Notes: generated by a model from the letters alone, not told the origin. 64,000 nucleotides of DNA from Aldrovandia affinis (GCA_029706075.1 JAINUG010000168.1:744001-808000), one strand, 5' to 3'; counted from the stretch's first letter, positions 11,641 to 21,991 are shown. Numbers and translations are program-made.

Positions 11641-12984
11641 ACTGTGGTTGTTTAGTAATTGAAATGTTCCTAATGTTTCAGTGGACATGCATTTATGTTT
11701 TGATTTTCATGTATTTATGTTTAAATTCATTGTTGTTGAGAATGCTGTGTTATGAAGTATGCATTTCAGGTTCTCTTTTAGGTCCTCATCATTGGATTAT
11801 TCCAATTAAAGATTTTTACTACTTATTATTTTTAATATTGTTAGCAGTCAGGGTGATTTGTTTTGCCATATGGTATTGGCCATATTGGCCATCTTTACAG
11901 GTCAAGGATTATGAATTGATTCCTCAGTTAGCAGAAGTGTTCCTAGAATGTGTCATGAAGTCACATGTGTCATGAGCTCCCTATTAGGTTTTTTTTTATT
12001 TTAATTCGAAGAAAACATTTTAAGTTATGATTTTGGGAAGAATGATTCAATTATTTTTTTACGTTTTAAATATTACTGTGAAAAGTAATTGAATTAATTG
12101 TTTGAAAGGAAAGAACACAAAAGTACACAGACCCTGCTAAGATGTCAATACATATTTGACAAACTTTGGGGGATTAAAACAAATCTAAATCTGACCATTT
12201 TGCAAGGCAGAAAGCCACCATATTCTGAGAATGACCTAAAGCTAAAGGGAAACTATATAAAGACCTCAGGATATCCCCTTGCAGTTATCAAATAAATTAC
12301 AAAAACAGGTTTAAAGTAAAAAAAAGCCAGTTTATTACAGTTTATTTATGCAAAAGTGTATTACAAGGCGAGCAAGACACAATTCATGAGTATGCTTAGT
12401 TGGCTCCCCCCTAACTGGTAACAGGGCTGGACTTGTGGTTTGGAGAACAACAGACTTGGTAATTAGCAGAGAGGAATTTAGCAGTGAGCTTTATAAACTT
12501 TCTCAATAGAAAGTCAATTCAAACTAATCTCACTACAAACTTTAAGTCAAGTATATTCACACTTGGAAGTTTTTTGGAGAAGGGGCTTTTTCCTTTCTTT
12601 GACTTTGTACCATTCAACTATGCCTTTTTGGAAAACTTTTGCAAAGATTTTTACCTTACTTGCTTGTCCGTTTTTCCCTGTGCATTTTTTTTTTTAGGGA
12701 AGCATAGAGTAGGGGAAGCAGTCTGCGGAAGAGAACGTCCTTTTTGAGTAGCACACGAGAACCTATCCTCTCTGGTGCTAGAGCTTAGTCAGACTGTTTT
12801 ATAGATTTTTTTATGATATCCCTTCATTGTCATGTGAGTATGTCTACTATCTGTCGTATGTCATAAATAAATCCTGTATCTTTGTATCTAACTTGTTGAC
12901 TCAAAGGAATATTTCTTTGTTGCATCCTGTCTGGGTTCACCATCTCGCTATTGGAGTGCGGGCGGTATCACATAGTGATATCAC
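11641..12984 (+). other. Unclassified repeat DNA, possible LTR-like end
   Basis: No protein motif is convincing. From about 12690 to 12974 the sequence looks like the R-U5 end of an LTR: a CATAAATAAATCC polyadenylation signal at 12860, then a GT-rich stretch ending in GGCGGTATCACA. I do not see the matching 5' end, so I do not call an LTR. The whole block is repeated in copy 2 (25,660-26,997). Confidence 0.35.
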
Positions 12985-13438
12985 ATAGTCCATCCTCGTG
13001 ATTACCCAGTACAAACAGCCCAGCCCTCAATTCACAATGCCCCAACCTCAGCCTGGCTAACAATACCCCCTCCCACCTGCTCCCGAATGTAGGGCCTCCC
13101 TTCCAGAGTATCCCCAACCCCTCCGCAATCCTACTCATCACCTCCGCCCTACACAAGGGGATATAGACCCCCACCTGAGGAAACTCTAGCAAAGTCTTCG
13201 CCATCCTATCCGCACACTCATTTCCCACTATCCCTACATGCGCAGGTACCCACTCCAGTCCCACCCGACTCCCAGCCCTGTGGACACGATGCAGAAGCAC
13301 TAGCAAGTCTATCAAAACATCAGGACATGCAGACGAACTCCTGCAATATAATACGGTCAGAGCTGCAGTGCAATCTGAGCAAATAATGTAAAATAATGTG
13401 TAAAAAATTCGAACTCTGGTGTAATCCAACATAAACAA
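12985..13438 (-). pseudogene. LINE RNase H domain fragment (I/Nimb-like)
   Basis: The minus-strand frame encodes the C-terminal half of a retrotransposon RNase H, the enzyme that removes RNA from the RNA-DNA hybrid. VGLEWVPAHVGIVGNECADR contains the conserved H-x-G...N-x-x-A-D signature, followed by a VLLARLRLGHCELRAGLF block typical of the end of I-group LINE ORF2. It starts inside the domain, so it is a 5'-truncated 3' end. In copy 2 the domain is cut at position 13129 by the deletion. Confidence 0.78.
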
Positions 13439-13696
13439 TGCTTTGTTACAAACAAATTACAAATTGTGTGTTTTCATGAACTAAGAAAGCAATTCTAAGA
13501 TAATACTCCCTATATTTCAAGAAAGTTGAAATTGACAAATAGCATCAGGAAAAATTGTAGATTGTACCTTAAACTTTATCTAACCAAGCGATATACAAGT
13601 TGAGACTTAAAACTACCAATTTATTAGTCAGTTATCTGATAATATATATTTTATAAGCTTAAAATATCTTAATCGAGTCATAATATGGATAAAAAC

Positions 13697-13778
13697 ATTT
13701 GATCAGCGTCAACTAAGTTACCATCAACTAAGTTATAATTTAGTTGACAAAGGGTAATTTAGTTGACGCTGATCAAAT
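13697..13778. repeat. 82-bp hairpin (small MITE-like palindrome)
   Basis: The arms ATTTGATCAGCGTCAACTAA (left) and TTAGTTGACGCTGATCAAAT (right) are near-perfect inverted repeats. An inner pair (TCAACTAAGTTA, TTTAGTTGA) makes most of the 82 bp self-complementary. No target duplication is evident. Confidence 0.75.
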
Positions 13779-13949
13779 TGTCATGACAACGTTTACTAAC
13801 ATTAGCTAACAAGGTAACTTGGAGTTGTGGAAAATATTATTCAAATAGTGTGTAGATGTGTGGGGGCTGGCTGCTCTTATGTGGCAAGTCAGGAAAATCC
13901 ACAGGTTCCCCATCAATAATGAGAAGAAAACATGGGGAAAATGGAGCTC

Positions 13950-14113
13950 GCATTTATCAAGTAGAGGATTTGTGTTTTGATTCGAGCTCCTTTATATGCT
14001 AATGATATTAATTAGGGGGTGTTTACAAGGCGGAGATCTAAAACCATTCAGCTATGCACAATTTCAAGATAATTTGTGATTTATAGATTTCACATCTGGG
14101 GGAGTGGCGTACG
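13950..14113 (+). mobile_element. PIF/Harbinger element fragment
   Basis: Closely matches 46,420-46,580 inside the Harbinger element at 45,245-46,690. The shared stretch includes TCCTTTATATGCTAATGATA, ACAAGGCGGAGATCTAAAAC and AGTGGCGTACGC. It is cut on the right where the 79-bp inverted repeat begins. It gives no coding information. Confidence 0.8.
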
Positions 14114-14335
14114 CTTTTTCGTTTTTCAAAAAATGTGACAATATTTCTCCAGGGAGTGCAGTTAGCGACAGTGGGAGCGCCATGCTGGCTGTTAATTGAC
14201 CCTTCGCTAAGGCCCGCCCCCCTTAGTTACTGTTGCTAAGTCCGTCAAGCTTTCAGAGCCAGCATGGCGCTCCCACTGTCGCTAACTGCACTCCCTGGAG
14301 AAATATTGTCACATTTTTTGAAAAACGAAAAAGCG
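14112..14335. repeat. Perfect 79-bp inverted repeat around a 66-bp spacer
   Basis: Positions 14112-14190 and 14257-14335 are exact reverse complements by my base-by-base check. The arms include CCAGGGAGTGCAGTTAGCGA and its complement. The spacer 14191-14256 begins GTTAATTGACCCTTCGCTAA, which looks like the end of the THAP element. It could form a large cruciform. The right arm is part of the THAP element, so the left arm appears to be an inverted copy of it. Confidence 0.95.
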
Positions 14336-14785
14336 ATTTCAGATTTAGGTTAACCAGCTAACATCTGATAACAACAGCATAACATTATCTTACGGTTGAT
14401 AAGAGTCATTACTTACCTTGGAGCAGACAAAGCTGTGCTTGTTGATCTTTGAGGTGTTCAACTGTATATGAGGACATCCACATAGCTTTATCCACAGCAT
14501 ACACTTTTCAGGGTTTGATTTTGGTTTTGGAAAGGGAAAAAAAGGTATATCTCCTTCCAACCTCTCCGGGTAACGAGTGTTACTGTTACAAGTGCCCCAG
14601 GCACAACGTTTAACCATAACTAGCTAAAAGTCCACAAAACCAGCTCGAAAATGAAGAAAATCTGAAACTTTTCTGTTGGAGTTAACGGAGTGCCGCCATG
14701 AACTGTCGGGCCTCTGTCGGAGCCTGTCCTATGCTGCGCTGTGATTGGCCAGTTTGCGTTTCGCGGCGTGGCTTAGCGAAGGGTC
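14198..14785 (-). mobile_element. THAP-exon DNA element (P-element-like), short
   Basis: GACCCTTCGCTAAG (14198-14211) and its reverse complement CTTAGCGAAGGGTC (14772-14785) bound a 588-bp stretch. It has a CpG-richer upstream region and one THAP exon on the minus strand. No catalytic transposase sequence is present, so it is a non-autonomous remnant. I see no clear 8-bp target duplication, which P elements would leave. The assignment rests on the THAP exon plus the short inverted ends. Confidence 0.5.
14417..14617 (-). CDS. THAP zinc-finger exon with intact splice donor
   Basis: Starting at ATG 14617, the 67-residue exon encodes a C2CH THAP DNA-binding domain. It has MVKRCAWGTCNSNTRYPE (first Cys pair), FPFPKPKSNPEKCMLWIKLC (FPK and Trp) and HSFVCSK (Cys/His end). 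Right after AAG at 14417 the minus strand reads GTAAGT, a textbook donor, so this is a real first coding exon of a spliced gene. THAP domains form the DNA-binding end of P-element-like transposases and of host THAP proteins. No downstream exon is seen nearby. The exon lies only in copy 1. Confidence 0.72.
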
Positions 14786-15387
14786 GATTGGTGAGCTTTA
14801 TGATTTATGTATTATGGCAGAGGTGCGGGGAGAGGTGATAGAGGGGAAATATGTGCCGACGCGCTGGCTCCACCCCCAAGCCTTATATGGAGGTCCGGAG
14901 GAAATGGGACGCACTGAGGAACCCCTGACAGCTGATCACTCGGAAATAAAAGAGGGGGGCGTGTATTTATTTTCCTTTCATCATGTTCTCTGCTAGGAGA
15001 GAAAAGTTACGATGTTGAATTTCGCGCATTTTTGTAAGTTTTCACGCATTCACAGATGTCCCTATCGACGCTTCGGCCCTGAAGAGTGACGTCACGCGCA
15101 CTGTAAAATCTAAACAAACCAACAGGCCAATCTCATCTCGAATCTCGACGCAAGCGCAGATGATCGATCTCTGGAGAGGCAGCATCTAGATTCTAGATTA
15201 AAAATATGTAGATACCGCATTCGCCTTATTCACTTCGCCGCCATATTGGTTAGCTCTGACGTAATTGGTTGGGTAGATGCGGAAGTACCCATTGAGTTCA
15301 ATACAAAAATATAATTATAAAAATGCCACTTCAAGAACGGAAATTGTCAACACAACAGGCATAATACACTATCGGAATTACAAACTC

Positions 15388-15887
15388 ATGATTACCAGAC
15401 TCAGATAGTTTTTCACCGCCGTAGTTTTCGTGTTTTTAAAGCGAAAAAGAGGCTTTGTTGGGTAGGGAAACCCGACCGGAAGTCATACATGGAACTGATT
15501 TTTTCTCACTGTTTTCATAGCGATCTACGAATGTCTTCCTACTGCTGCGTCCCCGGGTGCAAGTCCTACAAAAGGAGGGAATCTTGCAAAAATAAAACCG
15601 AATGATTACCAGACTCAGATAGTTTTTCACCGCCGTAGTTTTCGTGTTTTTAAAGCGAAAAAGAGGCTTTGTTGGGTTGGGAAACCCGACCGAAGTCATA
15701 CATGGAACTGATTTTTCTCACTGTTTTCATAGCGATCTACGAATGTCTTCCTACTGCTGCGTCCCCGGGTGCAAGTCCTACAAAAGGAGGGAATCTTGCA
15801 AAAATAAAACCGAATGATTACCAGACTCAGATAGTTTTTCACCGCCGTAGTTTTCGTGTTTTTAAAGCGAAAAAGAGGCTTTGTTGC
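15388..15887 (+). repeat. ~213-bp tandem repeat, 2.3 copies, in the fold-back core
   Basis: Units begin TGATTACCAGACTCAGATAG at about 15389, 15602 and 15815 (the last is partial). Each full unit carries a THAP-like start MSSYCCVPGC and a FHRRSFRVFKAKKRL stretch. Unit 1 and unit 2 differ by single-base indels. The third, partial unit is also the inner end of the palindrome with 15887-16151. Confidence 0.9.
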
Positions 15888-16151
15888 ATGTATGACTTCC
15901 GGTCGGGTTTCCCTACCCAACAAAGCCTCTTTTTCGCTTTAAAAACACGAAAACTACGGCGGTGAAAAACTATCTGAGTCTGGTAATCATGAGTTTGTAA
16001 TTCCGATAGTGTATTATGCCTGTTGTTTTGAGAATTTCCGTTCTTCAAGTGGCATTTTTATAATTATATTTTTGTATTGAACTCAATGGGTACTTCCGCA
16101 TCTACCCAACCAATTACGTCAGAGCTAACCAATATGGCGGCGAAGTGAATA

Positions 16152-18080
16152 CTTTTTTTTTTTTTTTTTTTTTTTTTCTCACTATTTTGTATCTTTTTTT
16201 GTTTGTCCAAATCGTGGCAGAAACAGTGACCTCTATCGACCAAAAGTTCAACAGCAGAGAAACAACCATCTCGAACTTCCGCTATACATTTTTACGACAT
16301 TTTTATTTTTTATTTTTATTTTTTCTATTAACAAAATTGAAAATTACAACATATGGCAATAAACAGATACCATCAACAACAGATTTCTTTAGGAAACGGA
16401 GCACAGTATAAACAAAATTATAACCAAATCAAAAGAAAAGACAAAAAAAAACAAATGTATATAATAAGCTAAGGGGTTCCTTCCAACAAATCCAAGGCAT
16501 CAAAAATACTTAGAAGCTTTATCGCTGCATCTTTTTCATATACTTCAGTGATTTATAATAAAGAGCTAGTTCTTTCATGAAAACCACCAATAAGGGTTGT
16601 GTCTTAATGCATTTACATTTGTGAATAAAGAATTTACCTAAAATAAATAAGGTATTCAACAAAAATTCAGTTTTCCTATCCTCCAATATGATTCCAAATG
16701 TAATATAATTCCTGGTAAAATGAGAGAGAGAAAGGATTTTTGATTCTAGCCAATCATACATATCACACCAGAAAGTATTGCTATAAAGACAAAAGAAGAA
16801 TAAGTGATCCGTAGTTTCTATTTCTTCATCACAGAAAATACAGCTATTGTGATCAAAATTGAACCTTTGTCTAAGGAGTTCTCCTGAAGGATATATATCA
16901 TTAAAAACTTTGAAGTGAATCTCTTTTGTTTTTGGAGGTAAAGGTAAGCTTAGGAAGTTAATGCGTAATTTTTTTAAAGTAGTCTGAGAAAAAAAATGAG
17001 AGCTGAGTTCCTGCTGAATTGCATAGGATATGAAATATTTGTAAAGAGACCACGGATCACTTTGTTTGTCAAAGCCCTTCCAGAGAAATCATGTCCATTA
17101 ATTATCAGTAAAGAGGGATGAGGGGGGACAACCATATAAGGTAGTGTGTTTTTGGTCAACAGAATAAAAGAAATTGGAATGCTTTTTAAAACCTTATATT
17201 GCTTACGGTTGCATTGGAAATTAAATTTTATACAGAAATCCTCAAAAGGTAAGATGTTGCCAGATTCATCTAATAAATGGGTAATAGACCAAATATTTTT
17301 CTCCATCCAGTCATTGAAAAATAAAGACCTATTTCTAAAAAAATGAATCTGCAATTCCAAATGGGAAGTGTGGTGTGAAGTTGTGTTTGTACAGAAGTAA
17401 CCAATACAGCAATACTTGTGAATGGAATGAGGATAGTTTAACAGGTAATTTAGGAACACAAAAGTCACAACGTAAAAGAAAATCAATACCACCAATCTTT
17501 TTAAAAATCTCCCTGGTTACACAATACCAAAAACTGTTGCTATTTACTAGAAAGGATCTTAACCACTTGATCTTTAATGTTCCATTTATACAATCAAAGT
17601 CAATGGCCTGAAGACCACCATCATCATAGTCTTTTACCATGGTTGCTTTCTTCAAATAATGAGCTTTTCTTTTCCAAATGTAGTCAAAATTTAGCTTGTT
17701 GATAGACTTTATTGCTTTATTAGAAATGGAAAGAGAGTAAGCTGGATAAATGCACCTTGACAGACTACATTTTTCTTATATAAATGCGAACAAAAAGAGA
17801 AAGATCTCTATTTAAACCATCTAATCTTAATTTTCAGTCGTCTAATTTGTTCCAAATATTCAAAGTTTCACTTAATTTAGTCTCTTTTGTAACATGCACA
17901 CCTAAGTATCTGACCGTAGTTTTAATGGGGATACCATACGCCTCCACAAGATGGGACTCATGTATAGCTAATAGTTCACACTTTTCATGTTTAGCTGTAA
18001 CCCAGAAGCTCTGGAGAAAAATTCTATTATCTGAATAATCTTTGGAATTTGCTGAATATTTTTCAAAAACAAAGTTGTAT
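16152..18080 (-). mobile_element. L1/Tx1-like LINE, 5'-truncated, with 15-bp target duplication
   Basis: Inserted on the minus strand. At its left end there is a 25-base T run (the poly-A tail read in reverse). The 15-bp target GCGGCGAAGTGAATA is present on both sides (16137-16151 and 18081-18095). The insertion lies inside the right arm of the fold-back element, 8 bp from its end. Length is 1929 bp, so most of the ~5-6 kb LINE is missing from the 5' side. Confidence 0.88.
16974..18045 (-). pseudogene. L1/Tx1-like ORF2 C-terminal region, broken
   Basis: In minus-strand order it shows KCELLAIHESHLVEAYGIPI then TTVRYLGVHVTKETKLSE (RT end, about 18000-17860). Next come DDGGLQAIDFDCINGTLKIK and WLRSFLV (about 17640-17540), then GGIDFLLRCDF and FFNDWMEKNIWSITHLLDES (about 17490-17265). 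These are the post-RT blocks of L1/Tx1-group ORF2 (GGL..D...., W....I..L.....G). Several single-base indels break the frame, and copy 2 has different indels in the same gene. Confidence 0.75.
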
Positions 18081-18103
18081 GCGGCGAAGTGAATAAGGCG
18101 AAT

Positions 18104-18560
18104 TGGCTGCTGTTGTATGTTGCAGCTATACGTCTGCACGGCCGCCATATTGGGGCGGGCAAGATCCGCGTGTAAACAAACGTTGAGAGACACTTCTCCT
18201 GACAAAATCTACTTTAACTCGCTCAATTCTCCACTAATTTTCGTGACATTTGGCTTGTTATAAATGTGAGATGTCTGCACAACACGCAGGTTACTTGCAA
18301 TTATTGAGTTTCCTCAACCATTTTCCGCAGAACCTGGCTGTGAAAACGGTACGAAGAGGAATTAGCCTATGCAAAAATGCCACAGCATGCAGCATTTAGC
18401 TGTACAAAGTGAAAAGAGGCTTTCACGATTTCACTGTCATTTAAAGCTGGCGTTGAATGACCGACAGATATCGCCATGATAATAAAACATAACGTTAGCT
18501 AGTTGTCAAACCACTGCATGAGTGTCAAGTGACGAAGTGATATTTAATTGATAGTCATCT
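18104..18560 (+). other. CpG-rich segment with a THAP-like start, decayed
   Basis: After the fold-back end there is a second CGGCCGCCATATTGGGGCGG block. At about 18375 an ATG begins MPQHAAFSCTK, similar to the start of THAP proteins, and then hits a stop. It resembles the promoter and first codons of another THAP-type element. No splice donor or further exon is seen, so this is suggestive only. Confidence 0.35.
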
Positions 18561-18924
18561 AAGTCGTTGTTGCGGAAGCCATGTAAGGTGGCTTTATCCA
18601 TTTATTATAATCTCGTCCGCCCAACACACACACACACGTCAATTGCAGTAAGACAATATCAGTAAGACAACGAATTCGATCTAAGGGGGCTATTCCGAAT
18701 ACACTCCTGTAAATCACACACACTGCACCGTGAAGAAATTATAGGTGTCGGGTGTAAATATTAAACAAAACAAATCACAACTTTACCACAACTTTGTAAC
18801 AAGGGTGTTACATGGTAATATCAGTACCAACCTTGTGACAACCTACCGGCACCGTTGTGTGATACCTGGGTTATCATTGAGCTAATAGATTTGTCAAAAA
18901 TCTAGCTAAATGGTAAGAATGTCC

Positions 18925-19165
18925 GACGTTGCCCACTGCTATCGGGGTTCGATCCCACCACGTCGTACCAGCTCGGCTCTGACCGGGAGTTCCAATAGGG
19001 GGTGGCAATTGGCTGTTCGCCCCAGGAGGGGGAGGGAAGCCGATATTAACCCACTATAAATGACTGGTCCTGTCTGTTGCGGTTACGGCTTGACGGGTGC
19101 CGGCTTGGAGGAGGCGGTGCAGTGCCCACTACTGGTCTCGGGACTACAGCAGTGAGCTCTATAGA
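18925..19165 (+). mobile_element. tRNA-derived SINE (copy 1)
   Basis: The RNA polymerase III B box GGGGTTCGATCCC is at about 18953. It is followed by the family's body (GGGGGTGGCAATTGGCTGTT), which is also found at 60.7 kb. The 5' A box is degraded. Confidence 0.7.
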
Positions 19166-20685
19166 TTTATATTTATAATAATAATATTTAAGGTGATATT
19201 AAATGTATTACTCGTATCTCAATGCTTAATCTTCGAGTTTGCCATAGATGCCCTACAGATTCAGGAATTTATAATACATTTACAAGTATACGTGTAACAT
19301 GCCCAAAAAGGGCAGTACTATGCACAGGAATAATATACCAGCCAAGTCAATTTCCACAGAAAAGTCAGACACCAAGAATGAGCTGAATCTGGATTTGTAT
19401 TAACTTTTAAAAAATAGACCAGGTTAGGGGGTGTCAGCCAGAGGTGCAGCTCTTCTTAACCCCAAGATAAAGTTTTACACTGCAGCACAAAACACCAATA
19501 AATATACCATTTACACAAAGGGTCTCAAAATGACATACCAAGGGCTCTATTTCTGTATTTCTCATTCGATTAAATGGGTGAGACATCACTACAAAATCCA
19601 CTACAATGAATTTAAATAGGGCAAAACAACAAAGAACAGTATAATAGGCTGGTTTCCAAAACTGACCCCTAGAGGTCTTTCTAATTCAACTTTTTTATAA
19701 AGAGTAGATTTAATTCATAACACTGCTTTATTAAATAGACAAATAGTACTCTTCGTATAAAAATATATACATGTCCTTGCAGAAATATCTCTTAAAAGCA
19801 GCTTAATGGTACAATAAAAAAACAACAACGAGAGTTACAATGCCACGTAGTTGCATCATACTTTACGTCACTGCCGGAGTGAGGGAGAGGACAGGCAAGA
19901 TCCCGCATTTCAGGTCGGCCGTACATGCTTGCGAAACTTAATGGCAAGACAGCACACTAACGTGCGATAAGTTACCTGTGCAACTTTAATTTCTTACTCG
20001 TTACACAATGTGTAAATACACCATCCATAAGGTGGGCAACTCTCGCCAGAATGTGCGTCCTCACCCTTGCTCCGAAAAACAGGGTTTATATATCGCGCAT
20101 TTACGCTAGTGATGTGCAGTTCGGGAACGATTTTTTGGAATTGAACGACTCTTTTTACTGACTCAGGAGTAATGATTTGTTTCCTCAGTTGAGTTGTTCA
20201 TTTTACTCGTTCGCACCGCTTACAACCAACATGTTTTTAAACATGATAATGAAGCGGTGATATCTATCTCTAAAGAAGAGGGCTGGATTACCAGCATACT
20301 ATTTATTAGTTAAATTTATACAATTTATTTGGTAAGGACAGTGCATGATAATCCACATCTCATTCATGACCAATATGTAATTATGCCTAATTTAGCTGGA
20401 TTGCTTGTTTTCACCCATTGTCCATCTGAACATCATACATTTAATAATAGCAATAGCATATGCATTGATTATATCAAAAACAAATCATCCTAATGCTTAC
20501 GTACATTGTACGTTTTGAAGGGAAGAATATCTGGTTACATCATTGATTCTCTTTCAGCCAGGATTTTAAATATATTTTAGTTGTCAGAGCTCAGTCTGTG
20601 TTGGTGTTTATATTCATATAGCTGTTACCTATGTTGGTGTTTGATTAAAACAACAAAGGCAGAACTGTATTCTTACACTGCGGCC
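19166..20685. other. No gene; possible hAT-like repeat edge near 20.11 kb
   Basis: AT-rich DNA with only short shadow ORFs. At 20110-20230 the sequence GATGTGCAGTTCGGGAACGA starts a stretch that looks like a widespread fish hAT-type repeat end, but I cannot see the other end. Confidence 0.35.
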
Positions 20686-20689
20686 ATTC

Positions 20690-20974
20690 TGTGGTATATC
20701 AGACTCCACTACCACTGAACACTGTCCATCTAGTCAATCTGTCGTCACCACTGTTTACTTGTTCTACACTATAAAAATTTTTTTTAAAAACACACTAACC
20801 TTTTCTTTCCCAGTGTTACAGGTATGATACGCAGACGCCTGCAATGATGTCTATCTTATGTCTGTATTACTGCACTGATCTTTTGCGTTATGATCGTTCT
20901 TACCTTGTATTAATGCACATCTTGTAAATCGCTCTGGATAAGAGCGTCTGCTAAATGCTTAAAATGTAAATGTA
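20690..20974 (+). mobile_element. L2 LINE 3' end (UnaL2-like), 5'-truncated
   Basis: The 3' UTR begins CAGACTCCACTACCACTGAA and ends with the stem-loop CGCTCTGGATAAGAGCG (about 20931-20947) and AAAATGTAAATGTA repeats. The same 3' UTR is at 45.54-45.83 and 56.93-57.15 kb. The copy at 45.43 kb still carries the last ORF2 codons, which shows it is a LINE. Confidence 0.82.
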
Positions 20975-21370
20975 GGCTGGCGGATGGCCCAGCGGTCTAG
21001 TGCACCGCGCTTTGGAGCGGTGTGCGCTGCCCGTCAGAGACACGGACGAAACCCGCGTTTATACCAAACCGGCCCTGGTCGTCAGCCCGATCGGAGGCGG
21101 TATTTGGCTGTCCGCCTCCGGGGGAGTGGGGAGGGAGAGCCGGCACGAGTCCGCCGAGGAGAAGGTTAGTCCGTGGAAGACCTCCGTCTCGAAAGAAGGC
21201 GGGGAAATAGGTCCAGGAATACGAATCTCGTTCCCGGAGGACGGGCGGCGGACTCGTGAGGGTGGGGAATTGAAATAAAATAGAGGGTATAATTGGCTAC
21301 TAAATTGGGAGAAAAACAGGGAAAAATCAGAAATAAATTTAAGAAAAAAAAAAAATGTAAATGTAAAATG
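20975..21370 (+). mobile_element. tRNA-derived SINE, long GC-rich body (copy 1)
   Basis: The tRNA-Leu-like head reads GGCCCAGCGGTCTAGTGCAC. The body contains GGAGGCGGTATTTGGCTGTC. The tail TTGGCTACTAAATTGGGAGA is shared with the SINEs at 60.6, 61.0 and 61.7 kb, and it ends in an A run and ATGTAAATG. It is CpG-rich against AT-rich surroundings, which is why long but meaningless ORFs appear here on both strands. Confidence 0.8.
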
Positions 21371-21498
21371 TAAAATATCTGCCCACAAATTGGGCTAGTT
21401 TTTGTTACATATTTTTTGTTAATTATTGAGTCCTGTCGGCTTATTTTAACCTTTGTTGCCAATAAATTTAAATAACAAAAAATGTTATTTGCAATCAC

Positions 21499-21580
21499 AG
21501 GGTTCTATATAGAACCCTTTTTTAAATGGTTCTTTGCTACCAAATATAGAACCCTAAGGAACCCTTATTTTTAGAGTGAC
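21499..21580. repeat. Palindromic AGGGTTCTATATAGAACCCT repeat
   Basis: An exact 20-bp palindrome is at about 21500-21519. It is followed by AATGGTTCTTTG and TATAGAACCCTAAGGAACCC, inverted copies of the same core. This pattern looks like the end of a fish DNA transposon, but no second end is visible. Confidence 0.55.
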
Positions 21581-21991
21581 AGTAGCAAAACTGCAATCAT
21601 ATTTTTTATGATAAAGGTAAATTATATAACAGCACACAATGATCATTTCATCATAGAAAACCTTAACTGATTTCAATTGAAAGCTTCATTGAACCCATGT
21701 CATCCTTGATCGAAAACATGTGTATCCTATGTTTATCCTTTGTTGCAAAGTTGTAGCAGTACCAAACTAAACATAATGTATCGTTGTGTTAGAATATAGT
21801 GCTGCTGGTATTGGCAAACCATATTTGCCAATACACAATTTCGAATTTTAAGCCCTGGCTCGCCTCATGATTGCTGCCTAATCTGCTCATAGACACCTAG
21901 TCATTATGTATTCTTATTTTCTTATGTTCTTCTTAGTCTGGTCAGCATGGTTGCTATTTTAGGCTTTATGGTTAAATACGTACTTATAGGG

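Larger units (their letters stand above)
13130..15893. other. 2.76 kb block present only in duplication copy 1
   Basis: Copy 2 reads ..CCGCAAT then GACTTCCGG.., joining copy-1 position 13129 directly to 15894. The dinucleotide AT is shared at both ends. The block holds the upstream part of the RNase H domain, a small hairpin, a Harbinger piece, a perfect inverted repeat, a THAP exon and the left arm plus tandem core of a fold-back element. Confidence 0.93.
15219..18103. mobile_element. Fold-back DNA element with ~265-bp inverted arms, split by an L1-like insertion
   Basis: The left arm (about 15227-15490) and right arm (about 15887-16151) are reverse complements with a handful of mismatches. 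The outer ends read ATTCGCCTTATTCACTTC at 15219 and its complement at 18086-18103. The last 8 bp of the right end are separated from the arm by the insertion at 16152-18080. Before that insertion the element was roughly 950 bp. The arms include CGCCGCCATATTGGTTAGCT. The core holds short THAP-like starts (MSSYCCVPGCKSYKRRES at about 15532). I see no target duplication. Confidence 0.75.

Noticed and set aside
11601-11975. 124-residue hydrophobic plus-strand ORF (also at 25618) that looks like a membrane protein
   Set aside because: Its first codons are the tail of the transposon ORF in the correct frame; after that it is T-rich non-coding DNA. The hydrophobicity comes from T-rich codons.
13395-13440. 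Extension of the RNase H frame upstream to its ATG
   Set aside because: The first ~20 residues are AT-rich DNA without RNase H similarity; the fragment simply begins inside the domain.
15388-15887. CRISPR-like array from the regular repeats
   Set aside because: The units are about 213 bp, head-to-tail, with no unique spacers, in a vertebrate genome; this is a tandem duplication.
15669-16048. Mirror ORFs on both strands (98, 75 and 69 residues) with FHRRSFRVFKAKKRL
   Set aside because: They arise because the palindrome puts the same sequence on both strands; only the THAP-like start in the tandem unit makes possible sense.
21000-21390. Several overlapping 60-110 residue ORFs on both strands (and at 32246-32634)
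   Set aside because: They lie in the GC-rich body of a tRNA-derived SINE. The absence of stops is a base-composition effect; there is no protein motif.
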